Assembly: GCF_000344175.1 (NCBI RefSeq) | Contig: NZ_ALWW01000017.1 | Location: 12,299 to 49,275 of the forward strand | Direction of reading: 5' to 3' | Length of the DNA: 36,977 nt | DNA from: Listeria fleischmannii subsp. fleischmannii LU2006-1 | Lineage (GTDB): Bacteria; Bacillota; Bacilli; Lactobacillales; Listeriaceae | Part shown: in pieces, positions 16,058 through 24,133 of the stretch | Layout of the letters: every line of letters begins with the position of its first letter | How positions within the stretch are numbered: position 1 is the first letter of the stretch | Program-made: the position numbers and the translations under genes | The notes under the pieces: generated by a model | Told to the model about the DNA's origin: nothing | What the model saw: only the letters and a program-made list of their open reading frames with translations | Databases searched by the model: none

Positions 16058-17164
16058 GTGCAATATAGAAAGATGAAAAGAATTAAACATGCTGTTATAG
16101 CGTCAGTTATTGTCACTTCTGCTTTACTGCCGTTTGCTAGTGTACAAGCGGAGGCTGCTGATAAATCAGGCGTAACAGCTTCACTTCAAGGAATGACTAT
16201 TTCTGAACAACAATTTATACAAGATATAGCACCTAAGGCACAAGAATTGCAAGAAAAATACGGTGTTTTAACAAGTGTTACACTTGCCCAAGCGATTGTA
16301 GAATCAAACTGGGGAAATAGCGGATTATCCACACAAGCCAATAATTTATTTGGTATTAAAGGTTCTTATAACGGGGATTCGATTACAATGCAAACAACGG
16401 AATATGCTGGTGATGAAGCTTATAAAGTTGATGCGGCATTTCGCTCTTATCCGGACCGTAAATCCTCGGTAGAAGATCATACAATGCTATTTGTAAATGG
16501 CACGAGTGGAAATTCAGCACTATATCATGAAGTATTAAATGAAACGAACTATAAAGAAGCTGCAAAAGCCATCCAAGAAGCTGGCTATGCAACAGATCCG
16601 AACTATGCAGATACTTTAATCCAAACGATTGAACGTTATAATTTAACTGCCTATGATGATATTTATGATTCCGTCCAAGAATCAACTTACGTACTCGCTT
16701 ACGGGAAAATCGAAGAACCTAAAAATCAAGCCATTTGGACCTCTCCTAAGGGTACAAAAGGAGCCGAAAAAGTAGCAGACGCTTCCGCATATAAAGACAA
16801 GAGTCTCCGCCTAGGAAAGAAAGTAACAACAGAGAGTGGCGAATGGTACGAAGTGATTGATAATGGGAAACGTCTTGGCTATATCGATACAGATGCAGTA
16901 AAAGTTTTCTATACACCCAAAACAGAATCTAAAAAAGAGCTTAAAAAATATGTTGTAGAAAATGAACAAAAAATTTATACCTATCCAGTTGAAGATACAG
17001 CACAAATCAAAGGAAATTTAAATGATTTAAAAGGTAAAAAAGTTACCATTGATAAACGTGCAGATGTTAGTAATGAATACTGGTACCATATTGTTGATGA
17101 AGACGGGAAATCGGTCGGCTGGTCAAAAGCACCTGGTTTTTCGGACCACAACCCAAATAAATAA
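16058..17164 (+). CDS. Secreted GH73 N-acetylglucosaminidase with SH3/GW-like repeats
   Basis: A cell-wall hydrolase cutting peptidoglycan glycan strands. It has a Sec signal peptide (MKRIKHAVIASVIVTSALLP ... QAEA), then a GH73 glucosaminidase domain at about 45-205. The probable catalytic glutamate is in LAQAIVESNWGNSGLS, followed by NLFGIKG, FRSYPDRKSSVEDH and YATDPNYADTLIQTIERY. Two C-terminal repeats end in RLGYID and SVGWSK and look like GW/SH3b wall-binding modules, the type that anchors Listeria surface proteins to lipoteichoic acid. The start is uncertain: GTG 16058 sits on a GGAT, and ATG 16073 gives a more standard signal peptide but has a distant site. It resembles Lmo2203. Confidence 0.87.
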   Translation: MQYRKMKRIKHAVIASVIVTSALLPFASVQAEAADKSGVTASLQGMTISEQQFIQDIAPKAQELQEKYGVLTSVTLAQAIVESNWGNSGLSTQANNLFGIKGSYNGDSITMQTTEYAGDEAYKVDAAFRSYPDRKSSVEDHTMLFVNGTSGNSALYHEVLNETNYKEAAKAIQEAGYATDPNYADTLIQTIERYNLTAYDDIYDSVQESTYVLAYGKIEEPKNQAIWTSPKGTKGAEKVADASAYKDKSLRLGKKVTTESGEWYEVIDNGKRLGYIDTDAVKVFYTPKTESKKELKKYVVENEQKIYTYPVEDTAQIKGNLNDLKGKKVTIDKRADVSNEYWYHIVDEDGKSVGWSKAPGFSDHNPNK

Positions 17165-17170
17165 CCAAGA

Positions 17171-17196
17171 AAAATCGCCTCGGGCGATTTTTTTTG
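17171..17196 (+). terminator. Terminator of the autolysin gene
   Basis: Stem AAAATCGCC / GGCGATTTT with a three-base loop and nine T. Confidence 0.92.
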
Positions 17197-17282
17197 TTCA
17201 TAAAAAGTTTATTTTCTCTTTAGATGGAGTTCAGTTTCTTTCGTTAAGCTAAGGATAGAAATTGTTAAAGGAGGAGAAAAAG

Positions 17283-18233
17283 ATGAATAAACAAGTAAAA
17301 ATGATGGGGGCGCTCATACTCGGGTCGACAATTCTTTTTGCAGCATGTGGGCAAAGTATGGAAGGTGAGGCAAAAAATGTTGCGGAGAAGAAATACGAGC
17401 AAAAGAAAAAAAGGGTTTCCGGGCAAAAAGCAATGGCACTGTTAAGTAGTACAAACTGGCAAGGTACAAAGGTTTATGATGAGAATGGAACAGATTTAAC
17501 ATCGGAAAATCAAAATTTTATTGGCCTTGCGAAATATGAAGCAGATACTGGTCGTTATGAATTTTTTGATGCTAAAACTGGAAAATCGAGAAATGATGCA
17601 GGAACATTTTTTGTCACAAATGATGGCAAAAAACGAATTTTAATTTCGGAAACGCTGAATTATCAAGCGGTTGTTGAAATGGAAAAAATAAATCAGGATA
17701 TTTTTACTTATAAGCGAATGGGGAAAGATAAAGAAGGAAAAGACGTGGAGGTTTATGTCGAACATATTCCGTATAAAGGGAAGGAACTTCAATTTACAAA
17801 ACCAGACAAAACGCTGGATTCAAAAACGGGTAAAATTCTAAAAAATGTAGATGGAGATAAAATTTTAGGTAACCGACTATGGAATGGAACAAAAGTTTTG
17901 GATCAAAATGGGAATGATGTGACGGAAGAAAACCGCAATTTTATTAGCCTAGCTAAATATGATAGCAAGACAAATAAATACGAATTTTTCAATCTGCAAA
18001 CTGGGGAAAGTCGTATGGATTTTGGTTATTTCGATGTCTTACATGATAATAAAATTCGGGCACATGCTTCAATTGGAGCAAATAAATACGGGGCTGTACT
18101 CGAATTAACGGAGCTAAATCCAACGAAATTTACGTATACTCGAATGGGTAAAAATGCGGCTGGAAATGATATTGTTGTCTTTGTGGAACATGAGCCTTAC
18201 AAAGGAAAATTAAATCCGAAATTTAGTTTTTAA
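17283..18233 (+). CDS. Lipoprotein with two tandem DUF4822 domains
   Basis: The 316-residue protein has a lipoprotein signal with lipobox LFAAC (Cys22). Two homologous domains follow, roughly residues 50-160 and 190-310. Each has the order NW/LWxGTKV-D-NG-D-T-EN-NFI-LAKY, then EFF, a G-SR-D segment, FTY-RMGK and VEH-PYKGK. These are DUF4822 units, found mostly in Listeria and Enterococcus lipoproteins. Function is unknown; it would be anchored on the outer face of the membrane. The start is ATG 17283, 8 bases after GGAGG; the longer frame from 17262 contains the ribosome site and is rejected. Confidence 0.82.
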   Translation: MNKQVKMMGALILGSTILFAACGQSMEGEAKNVAEKKYEQKKKRVSGQKAMALLSSTNWQGTKVYDENGTDLTSENQNFIGLAKYEADTGRYEFFDAKTGKSRNDAGTFFVTNDGKKRILISETLNYQAVVEMEKINQDIFTYKRMGKDKEGKDVEVYVEHIPYKGKELQFTKPDKTLDSKTGKILKNVDGDKILGNRLWNGTKVLDQNGNDVTEENRNFISLAKYDSKTNKYEFFNLQTGESRMDFGYFDVLHDNKIRAHASIGANKYGAVLELTELNPTKFTYTRMGKNAAGNDIVVFVEHEPYKGKLNPKFSF

Positions 18234-18238
18234 TGAGA

Positions 18239-18271
18239 GACCCTAGTACAGTTTTGTGCTGGGGTTTTTTA
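18239..18271 (+). terminator. Terminator of the DUF4822 lipoprotein gene
   Basis: An eleven-base stem with G-U pairs (ACCCTAGTACA / TGTGCTGGGGT) is followed by six T. Confidence 0.85.
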
Positions 18272-18287
18272 GTAAGAGGCTGGGTGA

Positions 18288-18316
18288 TTGATAAACTTAT
18301 TAATATCTGTTAAAAT
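18288..18316 (+). promoter_or_regulatory. Sigma-A promoter of fabH
   Basis: TTGATA (18288-18293), a 17-base spacer and TAAAAT (18311-18316). Confidence 0.8.
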
Positions 18317-18333
18317 TAGTACCAGGTCATAAA
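18315..18333 (+). promoter_or_regulatory. FapR operator of fabH
   Basis: ATTAGTACCAGGTCATAAA matches the FapR consensus (TTAGTACC-GGTACTAA-like), with a perfect left half and a degenerate right half. It starts on the last bases of the -10 box, so FapR would block transcription until malonyl-CoA releases it. This matches FapR control of fab genes known in Bacillus and Listeria. Confidence 0.82.
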
Positions 18334-18372
18334 AACAGCTTTTTAATTTCACCCGAATATGGAGGAGAAACA

Positions 18373-19314
18373 ATGAATGCAGGTATTCTAGGAGTAGGGA
18401 AATATGTTCCTGAAAGAGTATTAACGAACTTTGATTTGGAAAAAATGATGGAAACATCTGACGAATGGATTCGCACACGTACAGGCATCGAAGAAAGACG
18501 CATTGCGCGTGATGATGAATATACGCATGATATGGCATATGAAGCAGCTAAAAAAGCGATTGAAAATGCGGGATTAACGCCGGATGATATTGATTTATTT
18601 ATTGTGGCGACTGTTACACAGGAAGCGACTTTCCCATCTGTTGGGAATATCATTCAAGATCGTTTAGGTGCTAAAAATGCAGCTGCCATGGATTTAGAAG
18701 CTGCATGTTCTGGCTTTACCTATGGTGTTGTAACAGCTTCACAATTTATTCAAACGGGGGCTTACAAGCACGTTGTAGTCATCGGCGCGGATAAATTATC
18801 TAAAATTACGGATTGGGACGACCGAAGCACAGCCGTTTTATTTGGTGATGGGGCTGGGGCTGTGGTTATGGGACCTGTTTCTGAGGATAAAGGATTGTTA
18901 TCATTTGTTCTAGGTTCTGACGGTTCAGGCGGAAAGTATTTAAATTTAAAAGAAGAAAATAATAAATTATATATGAACGGACGTGAAGTTTTCCGTTTTG
19001 CTGTACGAAAAATGGGAGATGCGTCGATGCAAGCTTTAGAAAAAGCAGGATTAGAAAAAGCAGATTTAGACTTACTAATCCCTCACCAAGCAAATATTCG
19101 TATTATGGAAGCTTCGCGTGAACGTTTAGACCTTCCGGAAGAGAAGTTGATGAAAACCGTGCATAAGTATGGCAATACATCCTCTTCTTCGATTGCACTT
19201 GCTTTAATTGATGCTGTCGAAGAAGGTCGTGTGAAAGATGGCGATAACTTGTTGCTTGTTGGATTTGGCGCTGGTTTAACTTGGGGAGCCCTTGTTATTC
19301 GTTTCGGAAAATAA
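18373..19314 (+). CDS. fabH: 3-oxoacyl-ACP synthase III FabH
   Basis: Starts fatty-acid synthesis by condensing an acyl-CoA primer with malonyl-ACP; in Listeria it prefers branched primers. The 313 residues hold the complete catalytic triad C112 (AACSGF), H238 (PHQANIR) and N268 (YGNTSSS). The start is ATG after GGAGGA. fabF follows after about 250 bases with a terminator and a second promoter between, so the two are only partly coupled. Confidence 0.96.
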   Translation: MNAGILGVGKYVPERVLTNFDLEKMMETSDEWIRTRTGIEERRIARDDEYTHDMAYEAAKKAIENAGLTPDDIDLFIVATVTQEATFPSVGNIIQDRLGAKNAAAMDLEAACSGFTYGVVTASQFIQTGAYKHVVVIGADKLSKITDWDDRSTAVLFGDGAGAVVMGPVSEDKGLLSFVLGSDGSGGKYLNLKEENNKLYMNGREVFRFAVRKMGDASMQALEKAGLEKADLDLLIPHQANIRIMEASRERLDLPEEKLMKTVHKYGNTSSSSIALALIDAVEEGRVKDGDNLLLVGFGAGLTWGALVIRFGK

Positions 19315-19332
19315 GTGTCCTATCAATAAGTG

Positions 19333-19376
19333 AGAGGTGTTTTTATGTACGGATAAAGACACCTTTCTTTCTTTTA
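19333..19376 (+). terminator. Terminator after fabH
   Basis: A 12-base stem (AGGTGTTTTTAT / ATAAAGACACCT, one G-U) with a six-base loop, followed by the T-rich run TTCTTTCTTTT. Confidence 0.85.
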
Positions 19377-19385
19377 TGGTATAAT
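19377..19385 (+). promoter_or_regulatory. Extended -10 promoter of fabF
   Basis: TGGTATAAT (TG at 19377-19378, perfect TATAAT at 19380-19385) lies just after the fabH terminator. The -35 is poor. The transcript would have a leader of about 170 bases. Confidence 0.7.
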
Positions 19386-19387
19386 AA

Positions 19388-19535
19388 ACTCGGCTTGAAT
19401 TTTGCTTCAAACCGAGCTCTGTTTATTTTGTACAATGGCCAATTTCTGGCTATGTGGTTTTGCTATATTTTTATTTTTATTTTGAAGCAACAAATCTTAA
19501 GGATAGCTCCTGTCAATTGACAGAAGTTGTTTTTT
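19388..19535 (+). promoter_or_regulatory. Structured leader of fabF, possible attenuator
   Basis: The transcript leader contains an imperfect hairpin CTCGGCTTGAA / TTCAAACCGAG (about 19389-19416). Near its end is the perfect palindrome CTGTCAATTGACAG (about 19509-19522), followed by AAGTTGTTTTTT, which resembles a weak terminator. The start codon of fabF is about 30 bases further on. No known riboswitch class is recognisable. Confidence 0.45.
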
Positions 19536-19564
19536 CATGAGCCCGAAGATAAGGAGATGAGTAC

Positions 19565-20806
19565 ATGGAGAGAAGAAGAGTAGTTGTTACGGGTGTTGGA
19601 GCAGTTACACCACTTGGAAATGATGCAGAAACTTCTTGGGAAAATGCAAAAAATGGTGTAAATGGTGTTAAAGAATTAACGCGTTTAAATCCTGATGACT
19701 TCCCGGTAAAGATTGCTGCTGAATTAAAGGATTTCGATGTTGAAAAATATATCGAGAAAAAAGAAGCTCGTAAAATGGACCGTTTTACCCATTACGCAAT
19801 TGCGGGGGCTGAAATGGCATTAAACGATGCGGATTTTAAAATTGATGACTCGAATGCGGAACGTGTAGGTGTTTGGATTGGTTCCGGTATCGGAGGCATG
19901 GAAACATTTGAAACGCAATATGATACGTATATTAATCGTGGCCTTCGCCGCGTCAGCCCATTTTTTGTCCCAATGATGATTCCAGATATGGCTTCTGGCC
20001 AAGTATCTATTCGTTTTGGTGCAAAAGGAATTAATACGGCTACTGTAACAGCCTGTGCAACAGGAACAAATTCAATTGGTGATGCGTTTAAAGTAATTGA
20101 GCGCGGCGATGCGGATGTCATGATCACAGGTGGAAGTGAAGCACCTATTACAAAAATGTCGCTTGCTGGTTTTTGTGCAAACAAGGCATTATCACTAAAT
20201 CCTGATCCAGAAACAGCTTGTCGTCCGTTTGATAAGGACCGCGATGGCTTTATTATCGGTGAAGGTGCGGGGATTGTCATTTTAGAAGAGTACGAACATG
20301 CTAAAGCAAGAGGTGCCAAAATTTATGCAGAAGTAGTGGGCTACGGGTCAACAAGTGATGCCCACCATATTACAGCTCCAGCTCCAAATGGTGAGGGTGC
20401 GGCGCGTTCCATGAAACAAGCATTAAAAGATGCTGGTATTAAGCCGGAAGAGGTTGATTATATTAACGCTCATGGAACAAGCACAGGGTATAATGATGAA
20501 TTCGAAACAGCGGCTGTTAAAACGGTCTTTGGTGAACATGCTTATAAACTTGCTGTAAGCTCCACAAAATCAATGACAGGTCATACATTAGGGGCTTCTG
20601 GTGGTATTGAAGCGATTTTCTCGATTTTAACGATTCGCGATAGTGTGATTCCGCCGACGATTCATTTAGAACATCCAGATCCGCTTTGTGACTTGGATTA
20701 TGTAGCAAATCAATCACGTAAACAAGATGTATCTATCGTTATGTCTAACTCATTTGGTTTTGGTGGACATAATGCGACTTTAGTATTTAAGAAAATAACA
20801 GAATAG
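19565..20806 (+). CDS. fabF: 3-oxoacyl-ACP synthase II FabF
   Basis: The elongating condensing enzyme of type II fatty-acid synthesis, with 413 residues. The Cys-His-His active site is complete: C164 (TACATG), H303 ([11 protein letters not shown]) and H340 ([11 protein letters not shown]). The start is ATG 19565, 8 bases after AAGGAGA. It lies downstream of fabH as in other Bacilli, but with its own promoter. FabF is a target of platensimycin- and cerulenin-type inhibitors. Confidence 0.97.
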   Translation: MERRRVVVTGVGAVTPLGNDAETSWENAKNGVNGVKELTRLNPDDFPVKIAAELKDFDVEKYIEKKEARKMDRFTHYAIAGAEMALNDADFKIDDSNAERVGVWIGSGIGGMETFETQYDTYINRGLRRVSPFFVPMMIPDMASGQVSIRFGAKGINTATVTACATGTNSIGDAFKVIERGDADVMITGGSEAPITKMSLAGFCANKALSLNPDPETACRPFDKDRDGFIIGEGAGIVILEEYEHAKARGAKIYAEVVGYGSTSDAHHITAPAPNGEGAARSMKQALKDAGIKPEEVDYINAHGTSTGYNDEFETAAVKTVFGEHAYKLAVSSTKSMTGHTLGASGGIEAIFSILTIRDSVIPPTIHLEHPDPLCDLDYVANQSRKQDVSIVMSNSFGFGGHNATLVFKKITE

Positions 20807-20809
20807 TTA

Positions 20810-20846
20810 AGAGAACTTGGGCTTTTGCGTCCAGGTTCTTTTTTTA
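20810..20846 (+). terminator. Terminator of fabF
   Basis: Stem AGAACTTGG / CCAGGTTCT (one G-U) with a ten-base loop and seven T. Confidence 0.9.
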
Positions 20847-20881
20847 TAAGCAAAAAATTCGCTTCTCGTAAAAATATTTTG

Positions 20882-20896
20882 TACAATTAAATTGCG
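20882..20896 (+). promoter_or_regulatory. OhrR operator over the -10 of ohrR-ohrA
   Basis: TACAATTAAATTGCG contains the exact 11-base palindrome CAATTAAATTG, the core of the OhrR site known from B. subtilis ohrA. TACAAT (20882-20887) is also the probable -10 box. This suggests that reduced OhrR represses its own operon. Confidence 0.75.
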
Positions 20897-20920
20897 AACA
20901 ATATAAAAGGAGATGATTTC

Positions 20921-21376
20921 TTGGAAACGAATCATCGGTTACTGGATGAGCAACTATGTTTTTCAATCTACAGCGCCCAGCGAAGCTTTACAAAATATTA
21001 CCGAAAAGCTCTTACTTCGTTTCGCTTAACTTACCCTCAGTACATCGTGCTTCTCTCGCTCTGGGAACAGGACGGACAAAGTGTAATGGAATTAGGAGAA
21101 CATCTTGATTTAGACAGCGGGACACTGACACCTTTGCTTAAAAGAATGGAGCAAGATGGTCTTGTCATTCGAAAAAGAAAGCGAACCGACGAGCGTGTTG
21201 TCCTCATTTCTTTAACCGAGAAGGCCATTCAGTTGGAAGAAGCTGTAATTAGCGAAGTGAACACTTGCATTCAGCAGTTATTTTCTGACGTAGAAGGAGA
21301 CACAAATTTACTGGCAGAAATGAAACGTTTGAACGAAATACTTAAAAATCATTTAATCAAGGAGGAAAAAAGATGA
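20921..21376 (+). CDS. ohrR: OhrR, MarR-type organic peroxide sensor
   Basis: A MarR-family repressor that leaves DNA when its sensing cysteine is oxidised by organic peroxides. The 151 residues have one N-terminal cysteine, C13 in DEQLCFSIYSAQR, at the place of Cys15 in B. subtilis OhrR. The winged helix follows (VMELGEHLDLDSGTLTPLLKRMEQDGLVIRKRKRTDERVV). The start is TTG 20921, 8 bases after AAAGGAG. Its stop overlaps the ohrA start (ATGA). A second cysteine near residue 117 (VNTCIQQ) may place it in the two-cysteine class. Confidence 0.9.
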   Translation: METNHRLLDEQLCFSIYSAQRSFTKYYRKALTSFRLTYPQYIVLLSLWEQDGQSVMELGEHLDLDSGTLTPLLKRMEQDGLVIRKRKRTDERVVLISLTEKAIQLEEAVISEVNTCIQQLFSDVEGDTNLLAEMKRLNEILKNHLIKEEKR

Positions 21377-21789
21377 AAAAATTATATGAAACTACAGTAA
21401 TTAATACTGGCGGAAGAAGCGGGGAAGTGCATTCTGAAGATAATGTGTTTTTCTTTGATATATCAGCACCAAAAGAATTAGGCGGTGATGGTGGTGGCGG
21501 TACAAACCCAGAGCAATTATTTGCTGCGGGATATAGTGCATGCTTTAACAGCGCCTTAGAACTTGTAATGGGAAAAGCGGGCGTGAAAGGAAAAAGTGAA
21601 GTAACGGCAACAGTTTCACTATATAGCGACCCAGAAGATAATGGCTTTAAAGTTGGCGTGGACCTAGTGGCGCATATTGACGGGGTTGATGAAGCGACTG
21701 CTAAGGAATTAATTGAAAAAGCCCACCAAGTTTGTCCGTATAGTAAAGCGACAAGAGGTAATATTGACGTTACACTACAAATTGTATAA
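21373..21789 (+). CDS. ohrA: Organic hydroperoxide reductase Ohr
   Basis: A thiol peroxidase of the Ohr/OsmC family, reducing organic hydroperoxides. The 138 residues contain both catalytic cysteines: C57 in AAGYSACFNSALE and C121 in VCPYSKATRGN. The N-terminus (TGGRSGEVHSEDN) is the usual Ohr pattern. It is translated right after ohrR with an ATGA overlap and a strong AAGGAGG site. Confidence 0.94.
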   Translation: MKKLYETTVINTGGRSGEVHSEDNVFFFDISAPKELGGDGGGGTNPEQLFAAGYSACFNSALELVMGKAGVKGKSEVTATVSLYSDPEDNGFKVGVDLVAHIDGVDEATAKELIEKAHQVCPYSKATRGNIDVTLQIV

Positions 21790-21825
21790 AAAAAACCCAA
21801 ATCAAATTTTGATTTGGGCTTTTTT

Positions 21826-21827
<2 letters not shown>
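21788..21827. terminator. Bidirectional terminator between ohrA and trpS
   Basis: Stem CCCAAATCAAA / TTTGATTTGGG flanked by A and T runs, between convergent genes. Confidence 0.93.
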
Positions 21828-22830
<1,003 letters not shown>

Positions 22831-22865
22831 CTAAAATTAAACTGACATGCGTATGTGAGAATATA

Positions 22866-22911
22866 AAAAACGTTCGTCCCTAGCAAAAGATATTGCTAGG
22901 GACGAACGTTT
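22866..22911 (-). terminator. T-box terminator of the trpS leader
   Basis: On the minus strand a long stem (AACGTTCGTCCCTAGCA and its complement) is followed by a run of T. It is the conditional terminator that forms when tRNA-Trp is charged. Confidence 0.9.
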
Positions 22912-23112
22912 GTCCGCGGTACCACCCTAATTGCTTTAAAAAAGCACTCAAAAGATAACGGTCTTAAGCCGCCACTTGCTACTATTAGTTCACAAGCAGT
23001 TCTTGGGAAGCCCATTCCAATTTGTGCTGCACTTGTTTCCACCAACCACAAGTTCTCTATCTAATCGCTCACACAAAATGTACTATTTTCCCTCTAACGC
23101 ATCAGTTATAGT
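22866..23112 (-). promoter_or_regulatory. T-box riboswitch (Trp) of trpS
   Basis: The minus-strand leader carries the conserved T-box AGGGTGGTACCGCG (22928-22915), which pairs with the uncharged tRNA acceptor end, directly before the terminator stem. Further up, the sequence GGAATGGGCTTCC puts a TGG tryptophan codon at 23014-23012 in the position of the specifier. Stem I with the usual GNUG/AGTA-type loops lies around 23030-23090. Low charged tRNA-Trp would favour the antiterminator and raise trpS expression. Confidence 0.92.
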
Positions 23113-23118
23113 AATGGT

Positions 23119-23148
23119 ATTTTATCAAGAAATTAGCTAGAATGTCAA
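23119..23148 (-). promoter_or_regulatory. Sigma-A promoter of the trpS T-box transcript
   Basis: On the minus strand TTGACA (23148-23143), an 18-base spacer and TAAAAT (23124-23119). It sits two bases downstream of the stop codon of the DUF3899 gene. Confidence 0.8.
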
Positions 23149-23150
23149 CT

Positions 23151-23498
23151 TCACACATAATAAATGAGTAACGCCACTAGACTCGAAGCAAGAACAATAA
23201 GTGAGCTGAAAATAATATCGAGATAGGGAATGCCAACCAGTTCAGAAAGAGGCATGTCTGAAAACTCATTGTCTTCTTCTCCTTTAAATTTTCGAGAAAC
23301 TTTGCGAAAACCATCATGAACACGATCTAAAAAACCAGAACGCATAATATAAACCAAGAGACCAATGATAAAAGTTAAAAAGCCAATATAGAAAGAGAGA
23401 TTAATATATTGGAAAAGTGAAAATTGTTGTTGCAAGAGCATAATTAATAAAATAAGTACTTCTTGAATAAGGCAGTATATCAATAACCGTTTAAACAA
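23151..23498 (-). CDS. DUF3899 membrane protein
   Basis: The 115-residue protein has three hydrophobic segments (about 5-25, 32-53 and 92-114) and a charged loop between the second and third (DRVHDGFRKVSRKFKGEEDNEF). The motif FYIGFLTFIIGLLVYIMRSGFLD is the DUF3899 hallmark. The start is TTG 23498, 7 bases after GAGGTGA. It lies directly upstream of trpS; it may be co-transcribed in part, though trpS has its own promoter. Function unknown. Confidence 0.8.
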   Translation of the reverse strand: MFKRLLIYCLIQEVLILLIMLLQQQFSLFQYINLSFYIGFLTFIIGLLVYIMRSGFLDRVHDGFRKVSRKFKGEEDNEFSDMPLSELVGIPYLDIIFSSLIVLASSLVALLIYYV

Positions 23499-23750
23499 AA
23501 ATAAGTCACCTCACATCAGGTATTCTTTTCTTACTTTAGCATAAAAAAAGAAGATAAAACGAGTGTAGGGACTAAACTCATTTTAAAACAGAAAATTCAG
23601 AAATAGGTGGATATATAGTATTAAATCGCTGGAAAGCTTAGTTTTCTAGCGCATTCTTTCACATGATATTTTTTATTCTGAAAAATCCCATTATACCAAC
23701 CTTTTTATTAATATTCCGTAAATTAAATTTATTTTTTTGGTATTTTTATA

Positions 23751-23779
23751 TAGACAAGAGCGAAAAAAAAGTATATAAA
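23751..23779 (+). promoter_or_regulatory. Possible distal promoter upstream of oppA
   Basis: TAGACA (23751-23756), a 17-base spacer and TATAAA (23774-23779). If used, it would give oppA a leader of about 350 bases. Confidence 0.4.
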
Positions 23780-23898
23780 TAAAGATAATCCTAAATTATT
23801 CGGGATTAGCATCACTTTTTATTATAATTTTGGTCTAGCTTGTTTTTTGAGAGACAAATTCCGAATTCAAGATGAAAATTATTTGATTAAATTAGATT

Positions 23899-23913
23899 TA
23901 TTTTCTGAAAACT
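23899..23913 (+). promoter_or_regulatory. CodY-like box upstream of oppA
   Basis: TATTTTCTGAAAACT matches the CodY consensus AATTTTCWGAAAATT at 13 of 15 positions. CodY represses peptide and amino-acid uptake genes when branched-chain amino acids are plentiful, so the position fits. Confidence 0.55.
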
Positions 23914-24055
23914 TAATCAATGGCGCTCTGTTTTTGAGTCAATACATAAAACTATGCGTTATTTGTCAGACTTTTCATGTTTTTTAAGTTTTTATGAGAA
24001 TTTTTTCAAAAATTTATCACTTTCAGCCTTGATTTGAAATATTTGGTTAAATCAA

Positions 24056-24085
24056 TTTACAAAGCTTAAAATACTAGAGTATAAT
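24056..24085 (+). promoter_or_regulatory. Main promoter of the opp operon
   Basis: TTTACA (24056-24061), an 18-base spacer and a perfect TATAAT (24080-24085), about 48 bases before the oppA GTG. Confidence 0.75.
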
Positions 24086-24133
24086 ATTGAGTGAAACAAT
24101 TTTTCGGAAAAATAAAAAAGGGAGGTATATTTA

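Larger units (their letters stand above)
23499..24133. other. Long AT-rich regulatory region upstream of oppA
   Basis: About 630 bases hold no gene. I see a hairpin at 23627-23651 (CGCTGGAAA / TTTCTAGCG) and a weaker one at about 23787-23807. There is a possible far promoter TAGACA-17-TATAAA at 23751-23779, a CodY-like box at 23899-23913, and the main oppA promoter at 24056-24085. The length and structure fit a heavily regulated nutrient-uptake operon. Confidence 0.6.

Noticed and set aside
19281-19520. 79-residue frame after fabH
   Set aside because: It starts inside fabH, runs through a terminator and promoter, and has no ribosome site or recognisable protein pattern.
19792-20319. 175-residue minus-strand frame inside fabF
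   Set aside because: A shadow of the fabF coding bias; no start signals and no family resemblance.
23581-23700. Further CodY boxes upstream of oppA
   Set aside because: The best candidates near 23592 and 23672 have four or five mismatches, no better than expected in AT-rich DNA.
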